Positions 32,544-41,798 of a stretch of DNA of 61,290 bases are shown here, piece after piece. The notes beneath the pieces are model-generated. The model worked only from the letters and a program-made list of their open reading frames with translations. It was not told where the DNA came from and searched no databases. A program made the position numbers and the translations under genes. Numbering within the stretch: position 1 is the stretch's first letter; each line of letters opens with the position of its first letter. This stretch comes from Mogibacterium sp. (GTDB lineage Bacteria > Bacillota > Clostridia > Peptostreptococcales > Anaerovoracaceae), in the NCBI GenBank assembly GCA_016775335.1, contig JAEUGJ010000009.1, positions 1 to 61,290 of the forward strand. Direction: 5' to 3'.

Positions 32544-33809
32544 TTATTTTTCCGCTGCTTTTTCTGCATCCAGCTGCTTTACCACTTCGTCGATACGGTG
32601 AGCCACCTTGATGAAGTCTTCTTCCTTGAATCCACGGGTCGTCATCGGTGCGGTACCTACACGAACACCACTGGTCTGCATCGGGGAACGCTTTTCGTTC
32701 GGAACGCAGTTCTTGTTCAGGGTGATGCCCACTTCGTCCAGTGCGTTCTGCAGATCCTTTCCGGAGAATTCGTGATCCGACAGATCCAGCAGGAATACGT
32801 GGTTATCGGTTCCGCCGGTTACCACATTGTAACCCATCTTGATGAATTCCTCTGCAAACGCCTTGCAGTTCACAACAACCTGATGTGCGTATTCTTTGAA
32901 CTCCGGACGCAGTGCTTCTTCTGCGCAAACGGCTTTTCCGGCAATGATGTGCTCCAGCGGACCGCCCTGTGCATAAGGGAATACAGCGCTGTCTACCTTC
33001 TTTGCCAGCTCTTCTCTGCAGAAAATCATTCCGCCGCGAGGTCCTCTCAGGGTCTTGTGAGTGGTGGTGGTGATGATGTCCGCATAACCGAATGGGCTGA
33101 TGTGCTCACCACCGGCAACCAGACCGGCAATGTGTGCCATATCTACCATGAAGTATGCATCAACGCTCTTTGCGATTTCTGCAAATGCCGGGAAATCAAT
33201 CGTTCTGGAATAAGCGCTGGCACCGGTGAGGATCAGCTTCGGGTGCAGCTCATTTGCCTTCTTCTTCAGGTCTTCCATATCGATGAATCCGTTTTCGTCT
33301 ACGTTGTAGAAATGTACATCGTACAGCTTGCCGCTGAAGTTTACTGCGGATCCGTGAGTCAGGTGACCGCCGTTGTCCAGGTTCAAGGAAAGAATGGTGT
33401 CTCCCGGTTCCAGAACAGCCTTGTACGCTGCAAAGTTTGCCTGAGATCCACTGTGCGGCTGTACGTTTACGTGGTAGTCGGTATCGAATACCTTTCTCCA
33501 CATGTCGCAGCAGTACTCTTCCAGTTCATCTACGTAACGGGTTCCGCCGTAGTATCTGCCCTTGTTTCCGGAATGTCTTTCAATCGGCTTTGCCGGATAA
33601 CCTTCCGCATACTTCCAGGAGAGGCAGCTTCCGCATGCAGCCATTACCGCTTCGGAGCAGTAGTTCTCAGAAGCAATCAGCTCTACGTTGTTCTTCTGAC
33701 GATTGTACTCCTTCTCAATCAGGTCTGCGACTCTCGGGGAGGTCTTGCGGATTTCCGCAATGTTCTCCTGATTATAAGTGCTCGAATCGTTTCCGTTTCT
33801 GTCAAACAT
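32544..33809 (-). CDS. glyA: Serine hydroxymethyltransferase
   Basis: The product has 421 residues. This PLP enzyme interconverts serine and glycine with THF/methylene-THF. Motifs: NVELIASENYCSEAVMAACG, YAEGYPAKPIERHSG-like block, NVQPHSGSQANFAAY, MVDMAHIAGLVAGG, and THKTLRGPRGGMIF with the PLP Lys. The start at 33809 uses AAAGGATGG located in the final codons of folC, so the two are coupled. It is the last gene of the folD-relQ-valS-folC-glyA unit. Confidence 0.97.
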   Translation of the reverse strand: MFDRNGNDSSTYNQENIAEIRKTSPRVADLIEKEYNRQKNNVELIASENYCSEAVMAACGSCLSWKYAEGYPAKPIERHSGNKGRYYGGTRYVDELEEYCCDMWRKVFDTDYHVNVQPHSGSQANFAAYKAVLEPGDTILSLNLDNGGHLTHGSAVNFSGKLYDVHFYNVDENGFIDMEDLKKKANELHPKLILTGASAYSRTIDFPAFAEIAKSVDAYFMVDMAHIAGLVAGGEHISPFGYADIITTTTHKTLRGPRGGMIFCREELAKKVDSAVFPYAQGGPLEHIIAGKAVCAEEALRPEFKEYAHQVVVNCKAFAEEFIKMGYNVVTGGTDNHVFLLDLSDHEFSGKDLQNALDEVGITLNKNCVPNEKRSPMQTSGVRVGTAPMTTRGFKEEDFIKVAHRIDEVVKQLDAEKAAEK

Positions 33810-33812
33810 TTT

Positions 33813-35132
33813 TTACCATCCTTTCGTTTGATACAGTATTCTCATATCTCCAATTAAATATATCGATCCGATGAACAGTACAACATCATAGCAACCATTA
33901 ACCGCTGTTGTGTATGCTTCCCTCTCATCAGGAATCGCAATGCAATGGAACCCCTTCTCTGTCAGCTTCTCCGTGAGCACATCGCATGAAAGTGCTCGTT
34001 CGCTGTGAGGCTCCGTAATGACGAAATCCGCATGAGCCGGTGCTTTTCCCAGCTCTTCTGCCATTTCATCGTATTCCTTGTCCTTGAAACATCCAAAGAC
34101 AATCAAAACCTTTTTATCTTCGATTTCTTCCCCGTAGTACTGCTTCAATGCAGCGATTCCGGCCCGGATTCCGTCCGGGTTATGTCCCCCGTCGATGATG
34201 ACCGCCGGGTTTTCCTTTTGAAGAAATTCAAATCTTCCCATGATTCGGGCTTTCTGCAGTCCGGCCCGAATATGCTCCTCGGAGACGGACACCTTTCCTT
34301 CTTCGCATGCTTTCAGCAAAGCCATCATCGCCGTAACCGCATTTCGTACCTGATGGTCGCCCTGCATGGACAGGTGCAAATCCCGATATTCTTTCTCTCC
34401 GATGGTCACATCGAACAGCATCTCCGGCCGGCGCGAAACAATCTTGTACTCCGAATCGGAGACATCCAGAAATTCCGACCCTTTCTGCTCCGCCTTCCAG
34501 CGGATGAATTCCTGCGTTTCCGGTTCCACACTTTCCGAAATCACAGGAATGCCGGCTTTAATAATTCCGGCCTTGTTCCAGGCAATTTCTCGAAGGGTGT
34601 CTCCCAGAATGCCCGTATGATCCCGTCCCACCTGCGTAATAATGGTGGAGACAGGATGCTCAATGGTATTGGTGGAATCGATGACGCCGCCCAGACCCAC
34701 TTCGGAAATCATGTAGTCCACACCGTTATCCGCAAAGAACAGGTAGGCAATCGCCGTCAGAATTTCGAACTCGGACAGGTATCCATATCCTTCCTGATTC
34801 AGCCATTCATTGTAGTTCAGCACCGCCTCTCCGTATCGGGTAAAGGCCTCATCGGAAATCAAGTGGTTGTTAATCATAAATCGCTCGTTGTACACCATAA
34901 CGTGCGGCGAAGTATGAACGCCCACCGTATATCCGGCTTCCTGCAAGACGGAAGAAAGGTACGTGGCCACGGATCCCTTTCCGTTGGTCCCGGCCACGTG
35001 AAAAATATTCAATTTCTCTTCCGGATTTCCCAGAAGGCTGAGAAGTCTTCTCATCCGATCCAATCCCATCGGACCTTTTCGCGCAGTGCTGTCGTGAATA
35101 GCATCAATAACCTTTTGACTATTCGTTGTCAC
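33813..35132 (-). CDS. folC: Folylpolyglutamate synthase / dihydrofolate synthase
   Basis: The product has 439 residues, a Mur-ligase-like ATP enzyme that adds glutamate to folates, trapping them in the cell. Motifs: MGLDRMRRLLSLLGNPE, FHVAGTNGKGSVATYLSSVL (P-loop), SPHVMVYNERFMIN, DYMISEVGLGGVIDSTN, VGRDHTGILGDT and VIIDGGHNPDGI. The start is GTG at 35132, overlapping the valS end by 14 bases and preceded by GGGAG; an ATG ten codons upstream lacks a site. It functionally connects with folD, glyA and the folT riboswitch. Confidence 0.95.
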   Translation of the reverse strand: MTTNSQKVIDAIHDSTARKGPMGLDRMRRLLSLLGNPEEKLNIFHVAGTNGKGSVATYLSSVLQEAGYTVGVHTSPHVMVYNERFMINNHLISDEAFTRYGEAVLNYNEWLNQEGYGYLSEFEILTAIAYLFFADNGVDYMISEVGLGGVIDSTNTIEHPVSTIITQVGRDHTGILGDTLREIAWNKAGIIKAGIPVISESVEPETQEFIRWKAEQKGSEFLDVSDSEYKIVSRRPEMLFDVTIGEKEYRDLHLSMQGDHQVRNAVTAMMALLKACEEGKVSVSEEHIRAGLQKARIMGRFEFLQKENPAVIIDGGHNPDGIRAGIAALKQYYGEEIEDKKVLIVFGCFKDKEYDEMAEELGKAPAHADFVITEPHSERALSCDVLTEKLTEKGFHCIAIPDEREAYTTAVNGCYDVVLFIGSIYLIGDMRILYQTKGW

Positions 35133-37806
35133 TTTTCGCTCCCATAGATTCCAAACGGGCAACTACGGTTGCCAGCATTTCCTTATATTTTTCCTGTTTT
35201 TCCTTCTCCTGGTTTACGACCGCTTCCGGTGCCTTCTCCACGAAGCCCTTGTTGGACAGTTTCTTCTCCACGCGGGTTACTTCGCCTTCCAGGCGCTTCT
35301 TCTCTTTCTGAAGTCTTTCCAGCTCAGCTTCGAAGTCCACCAGGTCTTCCAGCGGAATCAGGATTTCCGCACCGTCGATGACCGCGGACATTACATCCTT
35401 CGGCGCATCCCCGTCGGTGCCTTCCACAGTGATTTCCACCACGTTGGCAATCTTGCGGATGATATCTCCGGTGCCTTCGATGGTATCGCCCAGAGAATCC
35501 GTCCGAACAATCATGTTCAGCTTCCGGCTCGGTGCCGCATCCGCTTCTACTCGGATGTTACGAACCGCTTTAATAGCTGCGATTGCCGTTTCGATGCGAG
35601 CCGTCGCTTCCGGATATTCCAGATTCTCGTCATACTGCGGCCAAGATGCCCGAATCAGCATCGCATCTGCACCGGTTTCCGTTCCTTCTTTTGGCAGGAA
35701 TCCCCAGATTTCCTCGGTGATGAACGGCATGAACGGATGGAGCAGCTTGATCAGATCCTTCAGCGTCTTCTGCAGGACATATCTCGCCGTCTTCTTATCT
35801 TCTTCATCCTCACCGTACAGTCTTCTCTTGACGATTTCGATGTACCAGTCACAGTACTCGTCCCAAATTACTTCATATACCTTCTGTCCGGCCAGACCCA
35901 GTTCGAACTTATCCAGAGATTCGGTCACTGCTTTTGCGGCCGCATTCACTCTGGAAATCATCCACTTGTCCTCGTCCTGCAGAACGGCAGTCGATTCATC
36001 TGCCATCGGCAAGAAATTGCCGTCCTCATCCTGCAGGTTCATGATGGTGAACCGGGATGCGTTCCACAGCTTGTTGGCGAAGTTCCGGGAGGATTCCAAA
36101 CGGCTGGTCAGGAACCGGGTATCGTTACCCGGAGAAATTCCGGTGCACAGCATGAATCTCAGTGCATCCGCACCGTACCGGTCGATAACAACCAGCGGAT
36201 CGATTCCGTTGCCCAGAGATTTACTCATCTTCCGACCCTGTTCATCACGTACCAGACCGTGCAGGAATACGTACTTGAACGGGATTTCATGCATCGCTTC
36301 GCATGCGGAGAATACCATTCGAATTACCCAGAAGAACAGGATATCGTATCCGGTTACCATAACGGAAGTCGGATAGAAGTAATCCAGTTCCGGCGTCTTC
36401 TCCGGCCAGCCCAGTGTGGAGAACGGCCACAGTGCCGAACTGAACCAGGTATCCAGTACATCCTCATCCTGATGGAAGTGGTGTCCGCCGCACTTCGGAC
36501 ATGTCTCCGGCATGTGATCTGCCACCACCAGGTCCCCGCACTCATCGCAGTAGTACGCCGGAATCCGGTGTCCCCACCACAGCTGACGGGAAATGCACCA
36601 GTCGTGAATATCGTTCAGCCAGTTCAGATAAATCTTCTCAAATCTCGCCGGAATGTGCTCCAGTTCTCCGGAGGTTGCCGCCTCGATGGCCGGTTTTGCC
36701 AGGTCTTCCATCTTTACGAACCACTGATCCGACAGCATCGGCTCGATGGCGTTGTGGCAGCGGTAGCACTTACCTACCGGAATCACCATATCTTCTGTCT
36801 TCACCAGGTATCCGGCCTCTTCCAGCTCCTTCACCCAAGCCTTCCGGCACTCGTACCGGTCCATACCTTCGTATTTTCCGGCCAGCTCGTTCATGGTGGC
36901 GTCGTCGTTCATGCAGCTCAGGATTTCAAGATCGTGACGGGCACCTACCTCGAAGTCGTTCGGGTCGTGGGCCGGTGTAATCTTCACCGCACCGGTTCCC
37001 TTTTCCGGATCCGGATATTCATCCGCGATAACCGGAATCTCCCGGTTCAAAATCGGCAAGTATACGTTCTTGCCCACCAGATCCTTATATCTCTCATCGC
37101 TTGGATGAACCGCAATGGCAATATCGCCGAACATGGTTTCCGGACGAGATGTGGCCACGACAATTCCTTCTCCGCCATCCACAGCCGGGTAGCGGAAATA
37201 CCAATACTTTCCGTTTTCGTCCTCGTGCTCTACCTCTGCATCCGACAGGGACGTCTTGCAGCTCGGGCACCAGTTAATCAAGCGGTTTCCGCGATAGATC
37301 CAGCCTTTGTTGTACAGGTCGATGAAGAATTTCGTTACGGCCTTGTTGCAGCCTTCGTCCATGGTAAAGCGCTCTCTCCGCCAGTCACAGGAGTCTCCCA
37401 GCTTCCGGCACTGCTTCGTGATCCGGCTGCCGTACTCCTCTTTCCACGCCCAAGCGTGCTCCAAAAACTCCTCTCGAGTGAACTCGTTCTTGTGCTTGCC
37501 GGTATCCTCATAGAGCTTGTTGGCTACTTTTACCTCGGTGGCAATGCTGGCGTGATCGCTGCCCGGAAGCCACAGTGCGCTGTAGCCTTCCATCCGCTTC
37601 CAACGGGTCAGCACGTCCTGAAGGGTCTGGTCCAAAGCGTGTCCCATGTGCAGCTGTCCCGTGATATTTGGCGGCGGCATTACGATGGTAAACGGTTTCT
37701 TGTCCGGATCCACTTCGGCGTTAAACGCACCGGACTCCTCCCAGGTCTCATAAATACGGTCCTCAAAGTCTTTTGGATCGTATGTTTTCGCAAGATTCTT
37801 TTTCAT
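35119..37806 (-). CDS. valS: Valyl-tRNA synthetase
   Basis: The product has 895 residues. A class I synthetase with PPPNITGQLHMGHALDQT (HIGH box), the editing domain (TSRPETMFGDIAIAVHP), GRKMSKSLGNGIDPL (KMSKS), zinc-finger-like CysX2Cys pairs (CDECGD, CPKCGG), an anticodon-binding domain and the C-terminal coiled coil (LEAELERLQKEKKRLEGE region). No T-box leader is seen upstream. It sits between relQ and folC, as in many Firmicutes where valS-folC are adjacent. Confidence 0.97.
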   Translation of the reverse strand: MKKNLAKTYDPKDFEDRIYETWEESGAFNAEVDPDKKPFTIVMPPPNITGQLHMGHALDQTLQDVLTRWKRMEGYSALWLPGSDHASIATEVKVANKLYEDTGKHKNEFTREEFLEHAWAWKEEYGSRITKQCRKLGDSCDWRRERFTMDEGCNKAVTKFFIDLYNKGWIYRGNRLINWCPSCKTSLSDAEVEHEDENGKYWYFRYPAVDGGEGIVVATSRPETMFGDIAIAVHPSDERYKDLVGKNVYLPILNREIPVIADEYPDPEKGTGAVKITPAHDPNDFEVGARHDLEILSCMNDDATMNELAGKYEGMDRYECRKAWVKELEEAGYLVKTEDMVIPVGKCYRCHNAIEPMLSDQWFVKMEDLAKPAIEAATSGELEHIPARFEKIYLNWLNDIHDWCISRQLWWGHRIPAYYCDECGDLVVADHMPETCPKCGGHHFHQDEDVLDTWFSSALWPFSTLGWPEKTPELDYFYPTSVMVTGYDILFFWVIRMVFSACEAMHEIPFKYVFLHGLVRDEQGRKMSKSLGNGIDPLVVIDRYGADALRFMLCTGISPGNDTRFLTSRLESSRNFANKLWNASRFTIMNLQDEDGNFLPMADESTAVLQDEDKWMISRVNAAAKAVTESLDKFELGLAGQKVYEVIWDEYCDWYIEIVKRRLYGEDEEDKKTARYVLQKTLKDLIKLLHPFMPFITEEIWGFLPKEGTETGADAMLIRASWPQYDENLEYPEATARIETAIAAIKAVRNIRVEADAAPSRKLNMIVRTDSLGDTIEGTGDIIRKIANVVEITVEGTDGDAPKDVMSAVIDGAEILIPLEDLVDFEAELERLQKEKKRLEGEVTRVEKKLSNKGFVEKAPEAVVNQEKEKQEKYKEMLATVVARLESMGAKSDNE

Positions 37807-37871
37807 TTAGTTCTCCTATCTCCAATCCGGTAAAAGTAATTTCCGGTATTTCGCCATTTTTCGTACGGTCA

Positions 37872-38549
37872 TCAGAAGACCTGATGCCGAATTCGCTCCA
37901 TCTGTTCATCCACATCCGACAGGGTCTTCGCACACTGGGTCAGCTGCTTCTGGATGTCCTCCGTCAGAGCGCCTTTATTCTTATACTTCAATTCGTGTTC
38001 CAAGCTGGCCCAGGTATCCATAGCAATGCTTCGGAACTGGATTTCCACGGGTACGGTGGTCTTGCTGTTCACCAGGAACACCGGAATCGAAATGACCACG
38101 TGAAGGCTTCGATATCCGCTCGGTTTCGGATTCTTGCAATAGTCCTTGATTTTAATCAGATCCACATCCGACTGCTTCAGAAGGAGTTCGGACATGGTAT
38201 AAATATCTTCCCGATAGTTGCACACCACTCGGATTCCGGCGATGTCGAACACCTCCGCCCGAACCGTGTCCAGGTTGTGAATCGGGTCCTCAATGCCGTA
38301 ACGCTCCGCCTTGTCCATCAAGCTTTCAAAGGACTTCAGTCGAGACTGCATGTGGTGAATCGGCACGTAGGAATGCTTCATCCGGAAGTCATCTCCCAGT
38401 ACATCCAGCTTCGTGCTCACCTCGCGAATCGCCGCACTGTACAGCAGGTTGATGTCCATAATCTGCTGCTGCAGCTCCTCGTCTGTCTGGAGGTGCTCCG
38501 GCACGCTGGTGGACATATCGTCCGGTTTGTAATATTGGGTAAAGGTCAT
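37872..38549 (-). CDS. relQ: Small alarmone synthetase (RelQ/YjbM type)
   Basis: The product has 225 residues, a stand-alone (p)ppGpp synthetase without hydrolase or TGS/ACT domains. Motifs: VFDIAGIRVVCNYREDIY, KNPKPSGYRSLHVVI, and PVEIQFRSIAMDTWASLEHELKYK, all typical of RelA/SpoT synthetase cores in small enzymes. A C-terminal helical stretch suits the tetramer-forming region of RelQ. It transfers pyrophosphate from ATP to GDP/GTP. Placement between folD and valS links one-carbon metabolism and translation. Confidence 0.9.
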   Translation of the reverse strand: MTFTQYYKPDDMSTSVPEHLQTDEELQQQIMDINLLYSAAIREVSTKLDVLGDDFRMKHSYVPIHHMQSRLKSFESLMDKAERYGIEDPIHNLDTVRAEVFDIAGIRVVCNYREDIYTMSELLLKQSDVDLIKIKDYCKNPKPSGYRSLHVVISIPVFLVNSKTTVPVEIQFRSIAMDTWASLEHELKYKNKGALTEDIQKQLTQCAKTLSDVDEQMERIRHQVF

Positions 38550-38569
38550 TGTATTTTACCTTTCCTTTT

Positions 38570-39478
38570 CTATTTGGTATTTAAATTTTTGATATTCTCT
38601 CTCTTTTGAAAATGCTTTGCGGCTTTCACCACGTTTCGCAGCAGCAAAGTGGTGGTCACCGTTCCCACACCGCCCGGCACCGGTGTATATGCCACATTTT
38701 CCGACCAATCGCAGGCATCCAGTGCCTTTGCGTTCAGATCTCCGGCCATCTTTCCGTCGGATCCGGTTCCCGCGCCGGCATCCACGATAATCTGTCCTTC
38801 GTGGAAGAATTCCGGTCCGTAAGACTCAATCTGTCCCGTTGCCAGAATCACGATATCCGCAGCTTCACACGCTTCCTTCAGGTCTTCCGGCTTCGTACGG
38901 GTATGGCACACCGTCACCGTGGCGTTGGCATTCAGCATCATCAGCATCAGCGGCTTTCCGATTCGAACGCTCCGTCCCACAATGGTCACTTTCTTTCCCT
39001 TCAGCTCCACATCGTTCTTCTGCAGAATCTCCATGCAGGCCTCTGCGGTGCAGGCGCAAAAATAATCGTCCAACGGTTTCTTCGCATCGAAAAGGTTTGC
39101 ATAGGATGCGTCTGTGATGGCATCGATATCCTTCTCCGGTGCCAGCAAGCTCTTCATCCGAGCTTCATCCACAAACTTCGGGAAAGGCATCAGCATGATG
39201 ATTCCGTGGACGGACGGATCTCCGTTCAATTCCGCCAGTCCCGTCTCCAGCTCTTCCTGGGACGCTTCCTCCGTATAGACTCGGTTCACGCATTCAATGC
39301 CGTATTTATCGGAGTTCTTCCGGATGGCGTTTTCGTAATACACGTCGCCGGAACGATCTCCCACTCGCAGGGTCGCCACCTTTGGACATACCCCATTTTC
39401 TTTTAACTTTGTCACATCACTTCGGAGCTGTTCCGCGATGAGGTCTCTCACCGGCGCTCCACGCAATAATTTGGCCAT
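38570..39478 (-). CDS. folD: FolD-family methylene-THF dehydrogenase/cyclohydrolase with altered active site
   Basis: The product has 302 residues. The fold and NADP-binding region are clear: GKKVTIVGRSVRIGKPLMLM, ATVTVCHTRTK, VYTPVPGGVGTVTTTLLLRN-like end. However, the catalytic Lys of the canonical Y-x3-K motif (E. coli K56) aligns with Ile52 in YYENAIRK, and the Gln of VQLPLP (E. coli Q98) with Leu96 in MLMPFP. The Asp of the KDVDG block is kept in KDIDA. A variant subfamily of FolD in Clostridia appears to share this pattern (from memory). Dehydrogenase or cyclohydrolase activity may be reduced or use other residues. First gene of the folate unit. Confidence 0.88.
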   Translation of the reverse strand: MAKLLRGAPVRDLIAEQLRSDVTKLKENGVCPKVATLRVGDRSGDVYYENAIRKNSDKYGIECVNRVYTEEASQEELETGLAELNGDPSVHGIIMLMPFPKFVDEARMKSLLAPEKDIDAITDASYANLFDAKKPLDDYFCACTAEACMEILQKNDVELKGKKVTIVGRSVRIGKPLMLMMLNANATVTVCHTRTKPEDLKEACEAADIVILATGQIESYGPEFFHEGQIIVDAGAGTGSDGKMAGDLNAKALDACDWSENVAYTPVPGGVGTVTTTLLLRNVVKAAKHFQKRENIKNLNTK

Positions 39479-39521
39479 TCGTTCTACCCTTTCAGTGATT
39501 ATTCATAAAATAGACAGAACA

Positions 39522-39550
39522 ATTATATCACACAGACTAAAAAAGTCCAA
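39522..39550 (-). promoter_or_regulatory. Promoter of folD-relQ-valS-folC-glyA
   Basis: Minus strand: -35 TTGGAC (39545-39550), 17-bp spacer, extended -10 TGATATAAT (TATAAT at 39522-39527). The -35 lies inside the last codons of the RNase H fusion gene. Confidence 0.7.
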
Positions 39551-40841
39551 TAGCGTCTTTTGCCAAACGGTCCGCCATCTCGTTATATTTTACCCCGGTA
39601 TGGGCTTCCACCTTGATAAAAACAATTTTCATGTTCTTCCGGGCGTCCGCAACGAACTGCTTGTACTTTCGGGTCAGCGGGAGATTCGCTTTCCACTCGT
39701 CGTCCCCCCATTTGCCGATTCCGTTGTAGTCGTGATAGATGTACACCTCATGGATGTTGTGCTCTTGGCAATAGCGGATGGCGTTCACCGCCCCCATCAC
39801 CTCGCCGGCAACATTTCTCAGCTCCGCCGATGCCGGGTCGTCGTATCCGTGTTTCAGGGTAATTTCTTCTCCTTTGTACAGAATCACCACGCCGCAGCCG
39901 AACCTTTTGGTGCGCACATCGAAGCTTCCGTCCACGTAGATTTCCGCCGCCGTTTCCGGAATGGTCTGCACGTCCTGCTTCTTTCCCAGGTATTCCTCTG
40001 CCGCTTCCCAGGTGGTAAAACTCTTGTACTCCGCGCCGGGATATCCGGTCACCAGCCGCTGACATTCCTTCCAGGTCTGAAAAAATCCGGTTTCCCGGCC
40101 GGCCCGAACGGCATATACCTTCTTTCCGGTCATCTTTTTTGCCTCGGTGTTCTCCACTGCCTTGCTGCCGTGACGGCTTTCCAGATTCTTTAGAAAGCTC
40201 TTCCGGTGAATCGGCGTAATGCCCTGCGCCCGAATTCCGTCGTAATGGGCGGCAGTCCCGTACCCCTTGTTGCTTTCGAACGCATATCCGGGATACTTTT
40301 CTCCCATTTCCACCATGTACGCATCTCGTGTGACCTTTGCCACGATGGATGCCGCCGCAATGGATACGGAACTGGCATCTCCGTGAACGATTCCCTCCTG
40401 AGGAACCGAAATGCCCGGCAGTTCCAGGGCATCGATCAGCAGATGCTGAATCTCCGCCCCCGGAATCTTCCGGCCCAGCTTCTCATTGGCATCGTGAAAG
40501 GCCCGCGCCATCGCACACTTGGTGGCCTCCAGTATGTTCATCTCATCGATTTCCTCCGGTGACGCGATGCCGATGCCGATGGCCAGCGCCCGGTCCTGAA
40601 TCTCTTGGTTCATGGCCAGCCGCCGCTTCTCTGTCAGCTTCTTGGAATCGTCCACCCCCGGCACGTGAAAATCTTCCGGAAGCACCACGCAGGCGGTGAC
40701 CACCGGGCCGGCCAACGGACCGCGGCCCACCTCATCGATCCCCGCAATGTACTGAATTCCCTGTTCGTGCAGTTCCTTTTCCTGACGGATCATTTCCTGA
40801 AAACGCTGTTCCATCTTTTCCAGCCGTTCCTGCTTAGTCAT
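39537..40841 (-). CDS. rnhB: Fused RNase HII - RNase HI protein
   Basis: One continuous 434-residue frame. Residues ~28-220 are RNase HII with the DEDD set D36, E37, D137, D155 (GIDEVGRGPLAGP; LLIDALE; HGDASSVSIAAASIVAKVTRD). Residues ~240-286 are a Caulimovirus-VI-like hybrid-binding domain (KKVYAVRAGRETGFFQTW; YKSFTTWEAAEEYL). Residues ~298-434 are RNase HI with D304, E347, D371, His414, D424. Both active sites look complete, so one protein could cut single ribonucleotides (HII) and longer RNA-DNA hybrids (HI). It overlaps the end of rbgA by eight bases, the usual rbgA-rnhB order. Fusion is unusual: the two are normally separate genes. Confidence 0.92.
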   Translation of the reverse strand: MTKQERLEKMEQRFQEMIRQEKELHEQGIQYIAGIDEVGRGPLAGPVVTACVVLPEDFHVPGVDDSKKLTEKRRLAMNQEIQDRALAIGIGIASPEEIDEMNILEATKCAMARAFHDANEKLGRKIPGAEIQHLLIDALELPGISVPQEGIVHGDASSVSIAAASIVAKVTRDAYMVEMGEKYPGYAFESNKGYGTAAHYDGIRAQGITPIHRKSFLKNLESRHGSKAVENTEAKKMTGKKVYAVRAGRETGFFQTWKECQRLVTGYPGAEYKSFTTWEAAEEYLGKKQDVQTIPETAAEIYVDGSFDVRTKRFGCGVVILYKGEEITLKHGYDDPASAELRNVAGEVMGAVNAIRYCQEHNIHEVYIYHDYNGIGKWGDDEWKANLPLTRKYKQFVADARKNMKIVFIKVEAHTGVKYNEMADRLAKDAIGLF

Positions 40842-41697
40842 TCTCCGGTTCTCCTTCCGACGGCACCGTCTCCAGCGTAATGCGTCCCAGCTTTCCGCTC
40901 CGGAATTCGTCGATTACCGTCCGGCCGGTGCGCTCGTAGTCAATTCTCTTTCCCGGCATCAAGAATCCCCGCTTAAAGGCGATGGCTTCCATGTTGTCCA
41001 AGGTTTCTTCCTGTATTTCATCCAGCTTATAGCGATTCTGCAATGATTCCGGATATCGCTTCTCCAGCACCTTAATCAGCTCGAATGCCAGGTCCTGGGT
41101 GTCCAGAATTTCATCCCGAATGCTTCCGCAGAAGGCCAGATACAGGCCCACCCGCTGATCCTCGAACTTCGGCCACAGAATGCCCGGTGTATCCAGCAGC
41201 TGCATCCCGTTCTTCAGGGTCACCCACTGCTTTCCCCTGGTCACGCCCGCCTTGTCACCGGTCTTCGCGCTCTTCTTTCCGATCAGCCGGTTGATGAGGG
41301 AGGATTTTCCCACGTTCGGCACGCCCACCACCATCATTCGGATGGAGCGGTTCATCTGCCGCTGCCGGTTCTTCTCTCGCTGCACGTCGTCCAAGATGTT
41401 GAACAGGCGATTGATATTCTCTCCGGAGCGAGCGTCAATGGCCAGGGTTTTATCCCCCTTCCGGCTAAAATAACGCTGCCACTTCTCGGTCTCTTCCGAA
41501 TCTGCCAGATCGGATTTGCCCAGAAGTACGATCCTTCTTTTATCCCCCACCAGTTCGTCAATAATCGGGTTCCGGCTGGAAATCGGAATCCGGCTGTCCA
41601 GCAGCTCGATGACCAGGTCCACCGCTTTGAGGTTCTCCTGAATCATCTCCCGGGTCTTCTTCATATGCCCCGGATACCAGTTAATATTCTGAATCAT
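40834..41697 (-). CDS. rbgA: Ribosome biogenesis GTPase RbgA (YlqF)
   Basis: The product has 287 residues, a circularly permuted GTPase: the G4-like LLGKSDLAD comes before G1 GVPNVGKSSLINRL and G3 DTPG (QLLDTPGILWPKF). RbgA promotes late 50S assembly. N-terminal INWYPGHMKKTREMI is the family signature. AAGGAGG precedes the ATG. It follows rplS across a terminator and precedes the RNase HII fusion, the conserved Firmicutes order. Confidence 0.96.
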   Translation of the reverse strand: MIQNINWYPGHMKKTREMIQENLKAVDLVIELLDSRIPISSRNPIIDELVGDKRRIVLLGKSDLADSEETEKWQRYFSRKGDKTLAIDARSGENINRLFNILDDVQREKNRQRQMNRSIRMMVVGVPNVGKSSLINRLIGKKSAKTGDKAGVTRGKQWVTLKNGMQLLDTPGILWPKFEDQRVGLYLAFCGSIRDEILDTQDLAFELIKVLEKRYPESLQNRYKLDEIQEETLDNMEAIAFKRGFLMPGKRIDYERTGRTVIDEFRSGKLGRITLETVPSEGEPEND

Positions 41698-41739
41698 CCA
41701 TTTCCTCCTTCATCGTCGTCGCAATGGAAAATATCGGAT

Positions 41740-41779
41740 AAAAAAAGCATACCTTCGGCAATGCCAAGGTATGCTTTTT
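41740..41779 (-). terminator. Terminator between rplS and rbgA
   Basis: Minus strand: stem AAAAAGCATACCTT / AAGGTATGCTTTTT (41742-41755 with 41766-41779), then T. I see no promoter between it and rbgA, so some read-through is likely. Confidence 0.85.
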
Positions 41780-41798
41780 AATTTTCAGCAAATCATTC

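Noticed and set aside
37807..37871. T-box leader upstream of valS (also looked for before serC, serA and aroF)
   Set aside because: The intervals are too short or lack the T-box sequence and specifier stem; no match was seen.
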